Below are positions 37,919 to 52,332 of a DNA stretch of 64,000 bases, in pieces (within the stretch, counting starts at the first letter, position 1; the number at the start of each line of letters is the position of its first letter). This DNA is from Xestospongia muta. Taxonomy: Eukaryota > Porifera > Demospongiae > Haplosclerida > Petrosiidae. The position numbers were made by a program, and so were the translations under genes. The DNA lies in NCBI GenBank assembly GCA_963693285.1, contig OY848925.1, positions 4,938,932 to 5,002,931 of the forward strand, given 5' to 3'. The notes below the pieces were generated by a model. The model searched no databases. It was not told the origin of the DNA and saw only the letters and a program-made list of their open reading frames with translations.

Positions 37919-40757
37919 TCACACAACTACACACACAAAGAGAAGACACTCATAAACATATTCCATTGGTTATTATGATATATATACCTGTACATTTCAC
38001 AGCAGCATCTTCATAATGATGACAGTTATGGACACCAGGAGGATTACTACGACACTGCATGAGATTAGCTTCATTGCCTGTACATCGCATATTATCAAAG
38101 TATATAGGACCAGTCCCTGGACCATAGATATGAGAGGATACCACTCCTCCTGAAGAAGAAAATATAAGCGGATTAATCTCTAGCTTGATTACCTCTTAAT
38201 AATAGGGTTCAATACATAAACTACCAATATTTATTAAAGTTAAAACAGTAAATCTCAGTCTGTCGTTGTAAAAAGTAGTAATGTCATACTATATATAGTA
38301 AGTCTTAACCTTCTAGAGTAGCTCCTCCCATTTGATTGCCAAGTTGTCTACAAGTCACTCTGGCCTCTCTCACATCCCAGATATCATCACATATTGTACC
38401 CCATATACCATTAAAACAAATCTCCACTCTACCCTCCATATTACTTGGTCCATTAACTAGTCTTATAGATCCATGTGTACATCCATCCGTACCAATGGAT
38501 TGATCTGGTCGGATAATTGGTAAATATATTACTTGACAATGTATACTACCTTGACATGCTACACCAGCAATGCTGTTTTGCGGACACTCATTAGTTGCAT
38601 TACTAAGGCAGTCAGTGAAGTTGGTCTCTTGTCCAGTACATTGTACATTAGTTATTATTGGATAAAGATTGGCAGAACTTCTCACATGTTTACGATACTG
38701 AGGTATAGCACCTTTTATAAGAAAGAAAGAGCACCTCATAATGTCTATAGAGGTTGATAAGACATAAGTTGTTACCGTATGAAGAGAATCCAGCCTGTTT
38801 GCAGGCAATACTAGCATCTCTGTAGTCCCAACCATTATCACAAACCAATCCTCTTCTTCTATTCACACAAACTCGAAGTGCTCCAGTACCTCTAGTGGAG
38901 AGAGCACCATTAGAGTCCACAATGGCTACCTCTCCAGAGGAACAAGGAGCTACAATAGAAAACAAGATAACATAGTGTTAATATACAACGAAGTTTTCCC
39001 TAGATATATTATTTCATTAGTGCACTGAAGAGAGTGTATGCTGTATACATCTATTTACCTTCACACATGATACCAACATCATTGTTGTGTCCACATATAT
39101 TGTCATCATCTACATAATATGTGGAAGAATAACAGTCCAATAAAGACTTTTCATCACCCTGACAGACGACATCACTTAGAAAAACAGGACCACTTCCTGT
39201 ACCAAATCTAATTGTTCGAGCACCTATTAAAAAAGAGTTAACTTTGTTTGGTATACTTCTCTATTTAACAATACCTCCTCCAGATAAATTCATTTGTTTA
39301 CAAGCAATTCTGGCATCACTATCTCTCCAGCCTCTGTTACAAATTGTACCCCACATACTATTAATGCAGATCTCCAAACGTCCCATATTTATACTTGATC
39401 CATCAACTAAACGTAATGATCCATGAGTACAGTTATCAGGGACTGTTCCAAGTTCTATCAAACAAAAGAGATAGCTATGTGGCTGCAGCAAGTATCAGAT
39501 TTGAACTACCTTTACAAGTGACTCCAGCAAGGTATCCATTATAGCAATAAGCAGAACTAACTCCACAGTCAACTAAACTGTTTTCATCACCTCTACAATT
39601 GACGTCTCCAATTAACGGATACAAAAGTGTATAACTAGCTATTCCTTGATTTGTCTTTGGAATAGCACCTGTTATTAGTAAACAATATAATATAGATACA
39701 GAAGGCATAAAGTATGTCATTATTTTTACCATAAGGAGAGTATCCAAGAGCATTGCAGGCAACACTAGCATCTCTATATCCCCAGCTACTGTCACAGATT
39801 GTACCTTGAGTTTTGTTCAGGCATATTCTGAGAATACCATCGCTGGTTTGAGTAAGTGCTCCACTGTAGTCCAACAAAGACATCCTGCCATGTGTGCAGG
39901 GAGCTTCAAGAGATAATACAGTTAAGAATTGTTGTTCACATAAATTGCTCACCATCACAAACAATTCCAGCATCATCCTGATGAGTACAATCTCCGTCAT
40001 CATTCACATATAGACATTCCTCTAATGAGGACTCGTATCCATCACATTGTACGTAAGTATAATGTATAGGACCAGTCCCTGGTCCATAGGCAGCATTCCT
40101 CTTTGCAGTAGCACCTGTAATACATGTGTAATATGTTGATATAATAATATTGATATTATTAACCTGATCCAGGGTATCCCAGCTGTTTACATGTCACTAG
40201 AGCATCCTTTCTATCCCATCCATTACTGCATATAGTACCCCATTCATTCTTATGGCATATTTCAACACGACCTTGATATTTGGTTGGACCATTTGTCAAA
40301 CGCACATCACCTTCATCACAAACTTTGACACCTGAACAATAGTTACAAAATATAGAAAATGGACTAGGAATAGACCAACTTACGGCAATTTACACCAGCA
40401 TCTTCAAAATGTTTGCATTCAGCTTTAGAGAACGGACAGTCCAACAGACTGGATTCATTGCCAAAACAAGTAAAGAAGGCACCAAATATTGGTCCTGTTC
40501 CACTAATAGGAGATCTTTTAGCAATGACAACTATACAAAAATTAACTAAAATCGTTGATATTATAATATGTACTACCTTCAGCATCAATTCCTGCTTGTC
40601 TACACACTACATTAGCATCTGCAATATCCCATCCTCTATAACACACAGTGTACCATAAGTTATTGATACAGATCTCAACTCTGCCTTCATTGGAATTATT
40701 ACCATCCATCAAATGTACATCTCCAGTAGAACAATTATTGGGTAAAGTACCAATAGC
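37919..40757 (-). other. Gene B C-terminal SRCR block (6 domains)
   Basis: First-half + second-half exons are near 40575-40757 + 40383-40530, 40165-40335 + 39950-40115, 39725-39905 + 39505-39675, 39272-39455 + 39058-39230, 38775-38950 + 38550-38715, and 38310-38505 + 37984-38150, then the mini-exon with the stop. The first domain here ([18 protein letters not shown] then [15 protein letters not shown]) shows what the gene A hybrid domain looked like before its recombination. Confidence 0.85.
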
Positions 40758-43700
40758 TAATGAATGAGTTAGAAACAATCTGATGATAGCAAGATCATAT
40801 GTATTTTTGCAACTTACGTTGACACTGTACACCAGCTAAACCACAAGCCTTGTCAGTAAAGTTTGTAAAGCAACATTGATGATAATTGTCTTCATTTCCT
40901 GTACAGTATGCACCAACTATTTTTAGATTTGCATTAGTCAAAAGGGCTTGACCAGTAAATGGTATAGCACCTAAAATCAAGAAGTATAAAGTGTAAATTA
41001 AACACTTTAATAATACAAACCATATGGAGAGAGTTCAAGACTTTTGCAAGTTACTTTAGCATTAGCAATGCTCCACCCTTCATCACAGAGAGGTACATAA
41101 GCATAATTGACACAAACAGCTACAATTCCAAAACTGTCATTATTTTTTTTTCCATTACTTGTCAACAGAGCAATATTGCCCTCGCAAGGTGCTGTATGCA
41201 AAAATATACAAGCACTAGAAAGTATAGAAGTCATGGTATATACCTTCACATGTCACTCCAGCATCTCTATTGTGTGAGCAAGTTGATGGACTCACTGAAC
41301 AAGAAAGAAGAGAAGTTTCATTACCAAAGCAGCCCCAGCGTACACCAAGTACCGGATCACTACCCTCACCAAAGAAGGGTTGAGTGCGTGCAATAGCATC
41401 TAGAGAATTGTACAGACAATATAACTCTGATATCTATTTTAATACAACTAACTTTTATCACTCAATCCAGCCTGCCTGCAGGCTACAGTGGCAGCATTGT
41501 CATCCCATTCATCATCACATACAGTGTACCACATTGAATTTAAACACAATTCTACTCTGCCTTGATAGGTATTTCCATTAACAAAACGTATACTTCCATT
41601 TGTACAATTATCAACAAATTCACCTATTGATTAGTCAATAAAATGATTTCAGGTTTTAATACTACAAATAAATACCTAAGCAATGCACTCCTAAATCTAT
41701 GGATAATGTTCCAAATGTTGTAAAATTGAAGAAAGAAGAAACATGCTTGCAGTCTAGTAACATCATCTCAGACCCGGTACAAGAAATTGCATTCAATGCA
41801 ACAGATGTGGTGTCATTGTGGTGACGATCTACAATATAAGGTTTAGCCTCTGTGAAGGAGATAATGCATTATAATAAATGTTATCTTAATTTATAGGACA
41901 GTACCAGTATATGGTAGTCCCAACTGGCGACAAATTACAAGTGCATCACTGTATGTCCAGTCAGAAAAGTCATATATAGTTCCCCATTTGTTGTCATAAC
42001 AGACTTCTACTCTTCCAGCAGTTTCATTAGAGCCAGTACTAAGTCGAACTTGGCCTTGTTTACAAATTGGGACTGGTGGTTCCCCTTCTAATACAAAACC
42101 ATATTTTCTTGATGTAGCTTTAGTCAACAAACCTATGCATTTCACTGCAGCAAATTGATAGGGCCAGGGAACACCTAATGCAGCCAATCGAATGTCACAA
42201 TCGAAGATATTGCTTTCACAACCGCTGCACTCCAAAACAGCTACAAATGCCAGTCTTTTATTGTCTGCAGGAATTTGTACATGGTAACCATAAGAACCTA
42301 AATGGAGGGACAAGATACACATGTAATAGCAGGAGAGAAATAGTTACCAGTAAATGGTAAGCCTAGCTGATGACAGACTACTCTTGAATCTTTCAAACCC
42401 AATGTTAACACATAGCCCCATAGATTATTGATACAAATTTGAACTATGCCTTCACTCTTGCTAATTTGTTGAACAAGACGCAATTCTCCATGTCTACAGT
42501 TGTCACTTGTTCTACTTGGCTCTGTAAAGAAAACACATCATGTTTTTCAAAATATCATATGCTGTACCTTGACAATACAACTGAACAGCTTCTTGTAATT
42601 GGCAGAGGCTACCATCAGAAGAAGACACACGACATTGGCTAAAATGACTCTCATTTCCTTGGCATTCCACATTATGTATAATAGGTTGATAAGATCCATT
42701 ATAATTGGTAGAACCAAAATACAACCGGCTGCCTATAGCACCTATAGTCACATAGCAAATAGACATTCATAATGCAGTCTGAAGGATATGTATATTCATT
42801 GTACTCTTAAGATAAAATTTCATACCATAAGCAGAATAACCCATTGACTTGCATGCCACTGCAGCATCATGATATGTGAAATTATTGTCACAGAATGGAC
42901 GAGGCTTTTGATTTATACAAATTTCCAGAAAGCCATTGACAGAAAAAGTATCAAAGGAAGATATTGTTCCTATTTCACCTTCTGAGTTGACCAGAAACAG
43001 GTTATCAGAAGTACAAGAAGCTATGACAAAAATCTTCAATATTTCCAAGTATAATTTTGCTCACCTTCATTTTGACATTGTACACCAAAACCATATATAC
43101 TATCACATATCCCTCCAAAGCTATAAGCGCAGTTTAATATAGATGATTCATTGTTAGAACAGTAAATATAACTTAAAGAATAAATTTGTACATCAGCAAT
43201 TCCAAAATAAATTCCTTTTGTAATAGGTCGAGCAGCTAAAATAACATAACATTTTTGTTGTGATAATTTTATTTATCAACAATACCTCTGTGGGGTAGCC
43301 CTAATTGTGTACAAATTGTAGCAGCCTCTCTTTCTCTAATAAAATATTGACTGCACAATCCTATCCATACTCCATTATAGCATAGTTCTACTCGTCCTTC
43401 ATGATTAGTACTTCCTCCTCTCAAGCGAATATCACCATGGGAACAATTTTTAACTGGAGCAGTCACATCTGGAAAAGGAATACATGGTATTGACAGAACT
43501 GTCCATGATCATAAAAGCAACAATTATAACGAAATTGCTCTCCTAAAACTCTGTTGTGATTATCGCCTTTACTGGCATATGCAATTTATATAATTACATG
43601 TGAAACTTGTATAAAACATTAATCTTATATGATTGCTATAGAAAACACCAGTAACAACTTACTTTTGCAGAGCAAGTATGCTGAATTGTAAAAATAACAG

Positions 43701-46700
43701 TATTCATATTGTATCAGAACACAGTCCAATAAAGATGATTCATTTCCATTACAAGAGAAGTAGGCAGAATGCACAGGATTGTTACCTTGATAGTCATATT
43801 GAGTGCTAGCCAGAGCAACTAAATAGAGTAAGTAAATGAAAACATTATCAAATACAAATGATTGTACTTTGTGATGGAAAGCCAGCATGACGACAAGTTA
43901 CGTTAGCTGCTAAAACATTCCAATTATTAGGACACAGTCTACCCCAAAGATTATTGATGCAAATCTCTACCAAACCTTCTCCTATACGATTGCCTCTTAC
44001 CAAACGTATCTCTCCATGATGACAGTTAGGTGTAATGGAGGCTGTGAATGCATTAATATCAAAACAATTATGATAGGAACACTTTGCTGACCAGGATGAC
44101 AGACAAGGCCTCTACATCTGAATAAGTCACATTGCACTTGTCTGCTCTGGTTATTAGCAATACACTCAACTAAATTATGTTCATCTCCACGACAACCAAG
44201 ATTAGTAATTGCAGGAAGTTTGAGCGAGTAAGATAGGTAGTATCCACCAGTAGGTAAAGCACCTACATAATTAAAATATTAATAATAACCTTGTCATATG
44301 TTATAGAATGTTACCATATGGAGAGTATCCAAGTCCTCTACAACCAACCATTGCATCAAAATAACTCCAGGAATTATCACATATGACATTTCTCATTCCT
44401 TTAATACAAAACTCAACAATACCAGCTACTAGGGTAGGATTAGTAGAAATGGTAGGATTATCAAGTGGTAGTCCATTGTAATCTATCAAATTAGTCTCAG
44501 GTTCTTTACAAGGAGCTATAGAACAACAGTAATACAATCTAATAATTAAATACTACACAAACTTACCTTTGCATGAAACATATCCAGCCAAATATGGACG
44601 ACAGTACCTTGAGACAATTTCGCAATCAAGCAGAGAGAGTTCAGTTCCTTGACAAATTAATCCAGCTAAATGTAGAGATAGACTAGTGTTGGAAACAACC
44701 TTATGAATAGCATCTAAAGGAAAATTAAAATAGGAATTTAACAATAAATTATAAATGCCAAAATTTACTGATAGTGTCAAGAAAACCAGCATGATGACAA
44801 GTAACATTAGCTGCTCTGGTATCCCATCCATTAACACAAACTCTACCCCATAGGTTATTGATACAGATCTCTACTATGCCTTCTCTACTACTATTGCCTC
44901 CCACCAAACGAATATCACCATGACGACAATTAGATGTAACATTCTCTGAATATGACATAATATCAGTTACTAATATATACTTTTACTAACTTGAATGACA
45001 AACAAGACCAGCAATATTATGTGATCTACAGTAAACATGTGTACTCTCATTATTAGCAATACAATGAGCTAAGCTACTCTCATTTCCTTGACAACCAAGA
45101 TTAGTTAATAGTGGTAAGGTTGGTAAGTTAGAAAGATAGTGTCTACCAGTTGGTAAAGCACCTACATATTAAAATATTAATAATAACTCTCTAGATGTTA
45201 TATAATGTTACCATATGGAGAGTATCCAAGTCTTCTACAGCCAACCATTGCATCAAAATAACTCCAGGAATTATCACACATAATATTTCTTACTCCATTA
45301 ATACAAAACTCAACAATACCACCTACTAGGGTAGAATTAGTAGAAATGGTTGGATTATCAAGTGGTAATCCATTAGAACCTATCAAATTGGTCTCTGGTT
45401 CATTACAAAAAGCTAGAGTTAAACAAATGAAATATTATCACAAAAAAGCTCAATAAACTAACTCAAACAAGTAATATATCCAGCTGAGTATCGGGAACAA
45501 TTACTACTTTGAATTTCACAATCTAACAAAGATTTCTCACTTCCACGACAAATAAATCTAGCTAAATGGACAGATAGGCTTGTATTGTAGACAAACTTGC
45601 GTATCACATCTATCAAAAAAGTTAGTAATAATAAATAAAAACACACATATATATAACCTTGTGATGAAAAGCCTGCATGACGACAAGTAACATTAGCTGC
45701 TCTTGTATCCCAGCCATTAGTACACACTCTACCCCATAGGTTATTGATACAGATCTCTACTATGCCTTCTCTACTGTTCTTGCCTCCCACCAAACGAATA
45801 TCACCATGACGACAATTAGATGTAACATTCTCTACATATAATATAATAACAGTTACTAATATATACTCTTACTAACTTGAATGACAAACAAGACCAGCAA
45901 TATTATTTGATCTAAAATTTACTTGTCTGCTCCTGTTATTACCAATACATTCAGCTAGACTGTTCTCATTACCATAACAATCAAGATTACTTAGCACAGG
46001 TGTATTAGAAAAGAAAGAAAGATAGTGTCTACCAGTTGGTAAAGCACCTACATAATTAAATATTAATGATAATACAGTCAAATCTTAATAGAATGTTACC
46101 ATATGGAGAGTATCCAAGTCCTCTACAACCAACCATTGCATCAAAATAACTCCAAGAATTATCAGATATAACATATCTCATTCCTTTAACACAAAACTCA
46201 ACAATACCACCTACTAGGGTAGGATTAGTAGATATGGTTGGATTATCAAGAGGTAGTCTATTAGAACCTATCAAATTGGTCTCTGGTTCGTTACAAGGAG
46301 CTAGAGTTAACTGAATGAAATAATTATCACTAAAAAGCTCAATAAACTTACCCAGACAAGTAACATGTCCAGCTGAGTATCGGGAACAATAACTACTTTG
46401 AATTTTACAATCTAATAACGAACTTTCACTTCCACGACAATTAAATCTAGCTGAATGGACAGATAGGCTTGTATTGTAGACAAACTTGTGTATCACATCT
46501 GTCAAAATAGTTAGTAATAAGAAATAAAAAAACACATACACACACATATATATTACTTTGTAATGAAAAGCCTGCATGACGACAAGTAACAATAGCTGCT
46601 CTTGTATCCCAGCCTCTAGTACATACTCTACCCCATAGACTATTGATACAGATCTCTACTATGCCTTCTCTACTGTTCTTGCCTCCCACCAAACGAATAT

Positions 46701-49700
46701 CACCATGACGACAATTAGATGCAACGTATTCTATAGTGTATTTACTGCTTAATAAATCATAAACATTTAACTAACTTGGATGACAAATAAGACCAGCAAC
46801 ATTATATGAATAACACCTGATTTGCCTGCTCTTGTTATTAGCAATACATCCAACTAGACTGCTCTCATTACCATAACAACCAAGATTAGTTAGTATTAAT
46901 AAATTTGAAAGGTAAGGAAGGTAGTGACTACCAGTAGGTAAAGCACCTACATATTAAAATCTTAATAATAACTCTCTCAGATGTTATATAATGTTACCAT
47001 ATGGAGAGTATCCAAGTCCTCTACAACCAACCATTGCATCGAAAAAACTCCAGGAATTATCGCATATAATATTTCTCACTCCATTAATACAAAACCTAAC
47101 AATACCACCTACTAGGGTAGGATTAGTAGAAATGGTTGGATTATCAAGTGGTAGTCTATTGTGATCTATCAAATTAGTATCATCATCTTCACAAGGAGCT
47201 ATAATATAATTGTTAAACATAAATGACAAGTATATTCTCTAACTAACCTCTACAACTAACATATACAGCCCAATATTGAAGGCAATTACGATTATAAAGT
47301 TTACAATCTAATAGTGATGATTCATTTCCATCACAATTGAAACTAGCTGAGTGTACAGATAGACTAGTATTATAAACTGTTCTATGTATAACATCTACAG
47401 GAAAAAGTTAACACAAATCACAATCTCAATGTGAACAAAGTACCTTGTGATGAAATTCCTGCATGACGACAAGTAACATTAGCTTCTCTTGTATCCCATC
47501 CCCTAGTACACACTCTACCCCATAGGTTATTGATACAGATCTCTACTATGCCTTCTCTATTGTTCTTTCCTCCCACCAAACGAATATCACCATGACGACA
47601 ATCAGATGTAATATTTTCTGTAGTGTAGCTAGCAATTGACAAAAGTAATATACTCTAACTAACTTGGATGACATATAAGACCAGCATATGAACTACGTCT
47701 GATTTGTCCACTCCTGTTATTAGAAATACATTCAACTAGATTGCTCTCATTTCCATGACAACCAAGATTAGTTACCACAGGTATAATTGGAAAGTAAGAA
47801 AGATAATAATTAAGATGATGATTACCAGTAGGTAAAGCACCTATATATTAAAATATTAATAATAACTCTCTAAGATGTTATATAATATTACCATATGGAG
47901 AGTATCCAAGTCCTCTACAACCAACCATTGCATCAAAATAACTCCAGGAATTATCAGATATAATATTTCTCATTCCTTTAATACAAAACTCAACAATACC
48001 ACCTACTAGGGTTGGATTAGTAGAACCATAGGTACTATTAATATAAATGGTTGGATTATCAAGAGGTTGTCCATTGTAATCTATCAAATCAGTTTCTGGT
48101 TCTTTACAAAAAGCTACAAACAAAGCTATGATTTCCAAAGAAACAACAATACTTTACCTCGACATTTAACTCCAACATCACTTGCATGTTGACATCTAAT
48201 CGTAAAAAAACCAGGTTCAAAACAGTCTATTAGTTGTTTTTCACTGCCTGAACAGGAGATGTATTCAAAATGTTTTGGTCCTACTCCTGGTCCATACCTT
48301 CCACAGCATTGACCATTACCACCTGCAATAATAACATTGGATTAACTTTGCATATATATATATATACAAATACTAAAAGAACAAAAGCTTTCATAAACTT
48401 TATTTTGTTATAATTATATACGTTGTATAGTTTTTACATGCCTGATAATCCAAGTTGTCTGCAAACAACCCTTGCACTATTGTCATTCCAAAATGAACCA
48501 CAAATAGTACCCCAAACATCATTAATACAAACTTCAACTCTCCCTTCAAGAGCTGAACTACCATTGACAAGTCGGACATCACCATGTGTACAGTCTTTCA
48601 GTGCTAAAAAAATCATTAATCATTAATTAATCAAGCGATGCATGCTATTACTTTTAAGGCAAATCAAATAGATATCATTTTTATGATCAATGCAAGGTCG
48701 AGTAGTAGTTGTGTTAAATGTACAATTTGACCAGTGCTGAGCATTTCTTGGACAATAAACAGAGTTAATAATAGGTGTAGTTACATTGGTTGCACTGTAG
48801 CTATTAGTAATAGCATCTATAATGAAAAGAAGGTATCTAGTTTCTGCTGTATGATAAAACATTCGTACTGGTATATCCTAATTCATGGCAAACCAACTCA
48901 GTGAGATGAGCAAAGTGTGTGGATGTGTTCAAAATGTAACAGAAACTTGTGAAAGTCTTGTTGATGCACACTTCAAAGAGACCAAAAGTATAAATGACAA
49001 GATTATTATCTTGTGTAGAGTTTGCAGTGAAATTGTTTTTTAGTCTTATTTGGCCATCTTCGCATTTCTCAGGAGGTGGTGGAGTGGTAGGTGCTATTAA
49101 AAGAGATAAACACTTCTAAATTATTATCCATTTATTTACCAGCAATACAAGATACAACAGCAAAAGAGCCATGGTTTATACAACTGTCACTAGTTAAGGT
49201 GAAGGTGCAATTTTTAAAAGCTCGATCAGATCCCGGACAAGAGATACTAGTGATACCACGAGTGACTTTAGGATTACCAAAGTCAAAAATATCAATTAAA
49301 AAGGAATATAAAGGTGTACCTATTATAATAAGAATAATTAAAGAGCAATCTGTTAATTTAAAACATACTTATTAAGCCGTAGCATTGACAAATATGTTGA
49401 GCTGTTTCGTATGTCAGTGAGGCATTGCAAAGTGGAATTAGTTCATCGCCAATACACACTTCAGGTTGTCCAATGATAGTAAAAGAGCCATCATTCAATC
49501 TGAGATACGATAAACCTGCTATTTCAATATCACCATGCTGACACTCTGCTGGATCTAAACAAAACAACTATAATTTAAGTTTTAATAATTCTCACTAGTT
49601 GTGCAAGAGATTACAGCATCACCGCCTAATGATGAACAACCTTTATGATCAGAGAAAGTAAAATTGCAGGAAACATTGTCAAACGATTCTCTTTGACAAA

Positions 49701-51866
49701 AAACATTACCCAGACCAGCTGGTGTTAGTGGAAACACAAAGTTGTTGATATCATTACCAAATAAACCTGGTGCACCATAAGAGTAAGGAGCAATGGCTTT
49801 ACGACATATCTGAGTAGCAGACAAGAAATTAAGTTCATCCTTGCACACTGTAGCATAAGTAGAGTTGATACAAGCCTGTATAGGACCAATTGAAAATCCA
49901 GTTCCATTGGATGTCCTTCCAACTCCTGGTCTGTACATTCTGAGATGGCTACCATTACATTTTCTATAACCTAAAATTAGAGGACATTATAAGAACTGAA
50001 AAAATTGACATACTGTTATGACATCTGACAATTACATCTCCGGCGTGTGATCTACAATATCCATCGTTAGCTACATCATAACTACAGTCATTGATAGAGC
50101 AAAGAGGGGAATCACAGGAACAGTTGATATTAGATATTATTAAATATGCTTGACTATATCCATGGCTACCAGGTGTTGTTGAATAAACCTTTCCACCTAC
50201 AAAAAATGATAAAATGAACAAATACACTTCATTTTCATAGTCCTGACAAAACTAGAGTCAGTGATGTCCTTTCTCGACTATTACCTCTCTAATTCAGGCT
50301 ATTTCCAGATACAGGTAATGTTTTTAAACTCACCAAGATATCCTAGTTCCTTACAGACAATATCAGCTGCAGTTGGATCAATATGGTACCGGTCACACAC
50401 TGAGGCCCATGTACCAAACACACACACTTCAACAACTCCTGTAATAGTCACATTACCCTCAGATTCTAAATACTCCACTGTTGCATTATCATGGAGTATA
50501 CGTACACTTCCATCACGACATACTAATTGAAGACAATCAGTTTTAGGTATAGAAAATGAAGTTAAACAGACCTCGTACACATGAAATACTAAGAGGATTC
50601 TTAGTACAAGTACCCTCAGTAATATTACATCCATGTAAATTATTATATGGTTGAGACGGACATTCAATATCAGTAATATAAACTCCGCTGTTGCTAGTTG
50701 AGTAGTCAGGATCATATTCAATAATATAACCAACTGTATAATAATAGAAATAAAGTCTGTATGATCTTTTATTCTGACTTACAAGAGTAGCCTCTGTTTT
50801 GACATAGTGCAGATACGGCACTGTCTGCATCAAAATTAAATGAAGTCTCACTACAAATGTCTACAAATTCTCCCTCATAGCAAACTTCAAGACGACCTCC
50901 TTCTCCAGCTAAACCATTAGGAAAACTAAAAGTAGTGCTATTACTAATATTCAAACTTCCTTCATAACATTTTGGTGGGGGGGCTAGAAATAATAGTAGA
51001 TCAATAGTAATCTATTAAAATGTTGTTTCCTTACGAATATGGCATGTTACAACAGCATCACCTCCATAGGAACTACAACCATCCTCCTCTTCAATATAGT
51101 ATTGACAATCAGAAAAATTATAAGTGGAAAGAGGACAGAACAAAATTATAACAGCTCTCCCAGAATAGACAGGTGGTTGGTAGTCAGAGAAGTGGCCCAA
51201 TATTAGTCCAGGCATGAGTACTAAATATAAAAAATGTTTATTTTCTATTTATACAAGTGATCATTCTTACCACTTTCAGGATTTTCAGTATAGGCAGGAC
51301 ACAGTTGTGTCCTCCCTATACTGTTCAAATGTTCAAATGTTGTTTGACAAACTGGTACATATTGTCCATCATAACAAATAGACACTTGACCAGTAATATA
51401 GACGCTTGAATTAAAGAAATAAGCAATGCTGGAATCTTGTAATATCACCTGACCAGTATTTATGCATGGTGAAGGAGTCGGTGTAGGATCACCAATAATT
51501 GCAAACTCTGGAAATCTTGTAACAGAGTCATCAACAACAGTGTGGACTCGTATTGGAGCATATTCTGTCTCTTCTCTTTTGAAAGGCTTGTCTGCTTTCC
51601 TTTGAATATATGGTAGATTCTTTGCTTGGAACTGGAGGAAAATGGAATGATATTTAAGATATTATTCATCTAGCATCATATTCTCTTACAAGTAATATAT
51701 ACATTGGCTAAGTCATTTACTTAGCATTATAAAAGTAGATGCATCTAACCTTATCATGAATGCAGGTACCTCCTTCCTGAATGTTCTCAGTATCAAAATC
51801 TATATGTCCATCTGCAGGGACAGTGCATATAAGAATAGCCACCAGTGGTATCACTGGTAGCTGCAT
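37919..51866 (-). CDS. SRCR gene B: secreted protein with truncated M8 propeptide and about 29 SRCR domains
   Basis: Exon 1 (51750-51866) codes the same signal peptide as gene A. Exon 2 (51271-51631) starts as the gene A M8 exon ([30 protein letters not shown]). At about 51488 it switches in frame to [18 protein letters not shown] and an SRCR-like first half; the protease catalytic part is absent. Then follow about seven divergent SRCR domains (48.2-51.5 kb), a short array of type I/II domains (44.1-48.1 kb), a middle block (40.8-44.0 kb) and a C-terminal block matching gene A. Most domains are two-exon. Exceptions are a whole domain in one exon (49596-49970) and a fused exon (about 41905-42300) carrying the end of one domain and the start of the next. 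No transmembrane segment was seen; the product is probably a secreted recognition protein (inference). Joining all exons into one transcript is my splice reading. Confidence 0.75.
40800..44045 (-). other. Gene B middle SRCR block (7 domains), missing from gene A
   Basis: Domains, first half + second half, near: 43870-44045 + 43655-43822; 43275-43470 + 43063-43240; 42823-43022 + 42565-42745; 42345-42522 + 42130-42300; 41905-42079 + 41680-41855; 41455-41625 + 41243-41405; 41020-41193 + 40815-40975. The second half at 42130-42300 runs without an intron into the next first half at 41905-42079. All are diverged from one another, unlike the array. Gene C keeps the same set with the same exon fusion (60460-60853). 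Confidence 0.85.
44090..48115 (-). repeat. Gene B short type I/II SRCR array (5 type II, 4 type I domains)
   Basis: Same module as the gene A array with a period near 900 bp. Type II first-half exons start near 44310, 45213, 46100, 47000 and 47893. Copies here differ from each other far more than the gene A units do. The copy at 47893-48115 has a 7-residue in-frame insertion near 48025-48050 and reads ISDNSW where a cysteine is expected (ICDNSW). The second half near 45914 has Phe in place of a conserved Cys. Confidence 0.9.
48160..51480 (-). other. Gene B N-terminal divergent SRCR-like block (about 7 domains)
   Basis: Exons near 51271-51480 + 51033-51222; 50783-50985 + 50570-50735; 50330-50545 + 50018-50200; 49596-49970 (a whole domain in one exon); 49372-49558 + 49141-49320; 48860-49095 + 48648-48815; 48437-48605 + 48160-48325. 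The SRCR pattern is weak in the first ones ([40 protein letters not shown]) and typical in the last ([16 protein letters not shown]). The 48860-49095 exon has no internal start; it opens with [18 protein letters not shown]. Proline-rich linkers precede several domains. This set has no counterpart in gene A. Confidence 0.75.
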
Positions 51867-51978
51867 TATGACTAGTCTTCCTTGTTGATTAACTGCAGTC
51901 TATAATGGAACACTTGTTTCTAACAATAAGATATATCTGATCTACTGAAAAATGTGTACAAATGAATGAAGTTGCAGC

Positions 51979-51987
51979 TATATATAT
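51979..51987 (-). promoter_or_regulatory. Possible TATA box of gene B
   Basis: TATATATAT run 113-121 bp upstream of the start ATG (51864-51866), in a flank resembling that of gene A. Confidence 0.4.
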
Positions 51988-51989
51988 CA

Positions 51990-52332
51990 GTAGGTTGGGA
52001 ATAGCCTGATCGACAGACTGATAATGGGCATGGCTAAGAGGTTAAAACCTCTTCAAAGTCACCAAAAGTATGTGACTAGACTACTGTGTAAACAAGGGAG
52101 TCTTCAAGTCATGTGTACAGAAAATGCTGACCAAGTTCAGAGTCAGAATTAAAATTTTAATTCCATACAAAATATTTAACAAATGAAAAAAACCAAAACA
52201 GAAAACAATTAAACATTATTATAATAAGAATGATAATATAAAATGTATTAGATATGTGAGTGGTACAATGGCTCACATATAAAACATATTTTATTCTGAC
52301 AACATCCACACAATAATGGATGTCTTAGAAAA
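51990..52332. other. Intergenic spacer between block 2 and block 3
   Basis: AT-rich, no gene seen. Duplicate of the 34900-35316 spacer with small indels. Confidence 0.5.

Noticed and set aside
41196..41396. Plus-strand frame of 66 codons beginning [12 protein letters not shown]
   Set aside because: Antisense to a second-half SRCR exon of gene B, with no domain of its own.
51460..51669. Minus-strand frame beginning [10 protein letters not shown], shared with 34358-34567
   Set aside because: It is a shifted-frame shadow across an intron and the M8 exon 2; the true frame reads [17 protein letters not shown].
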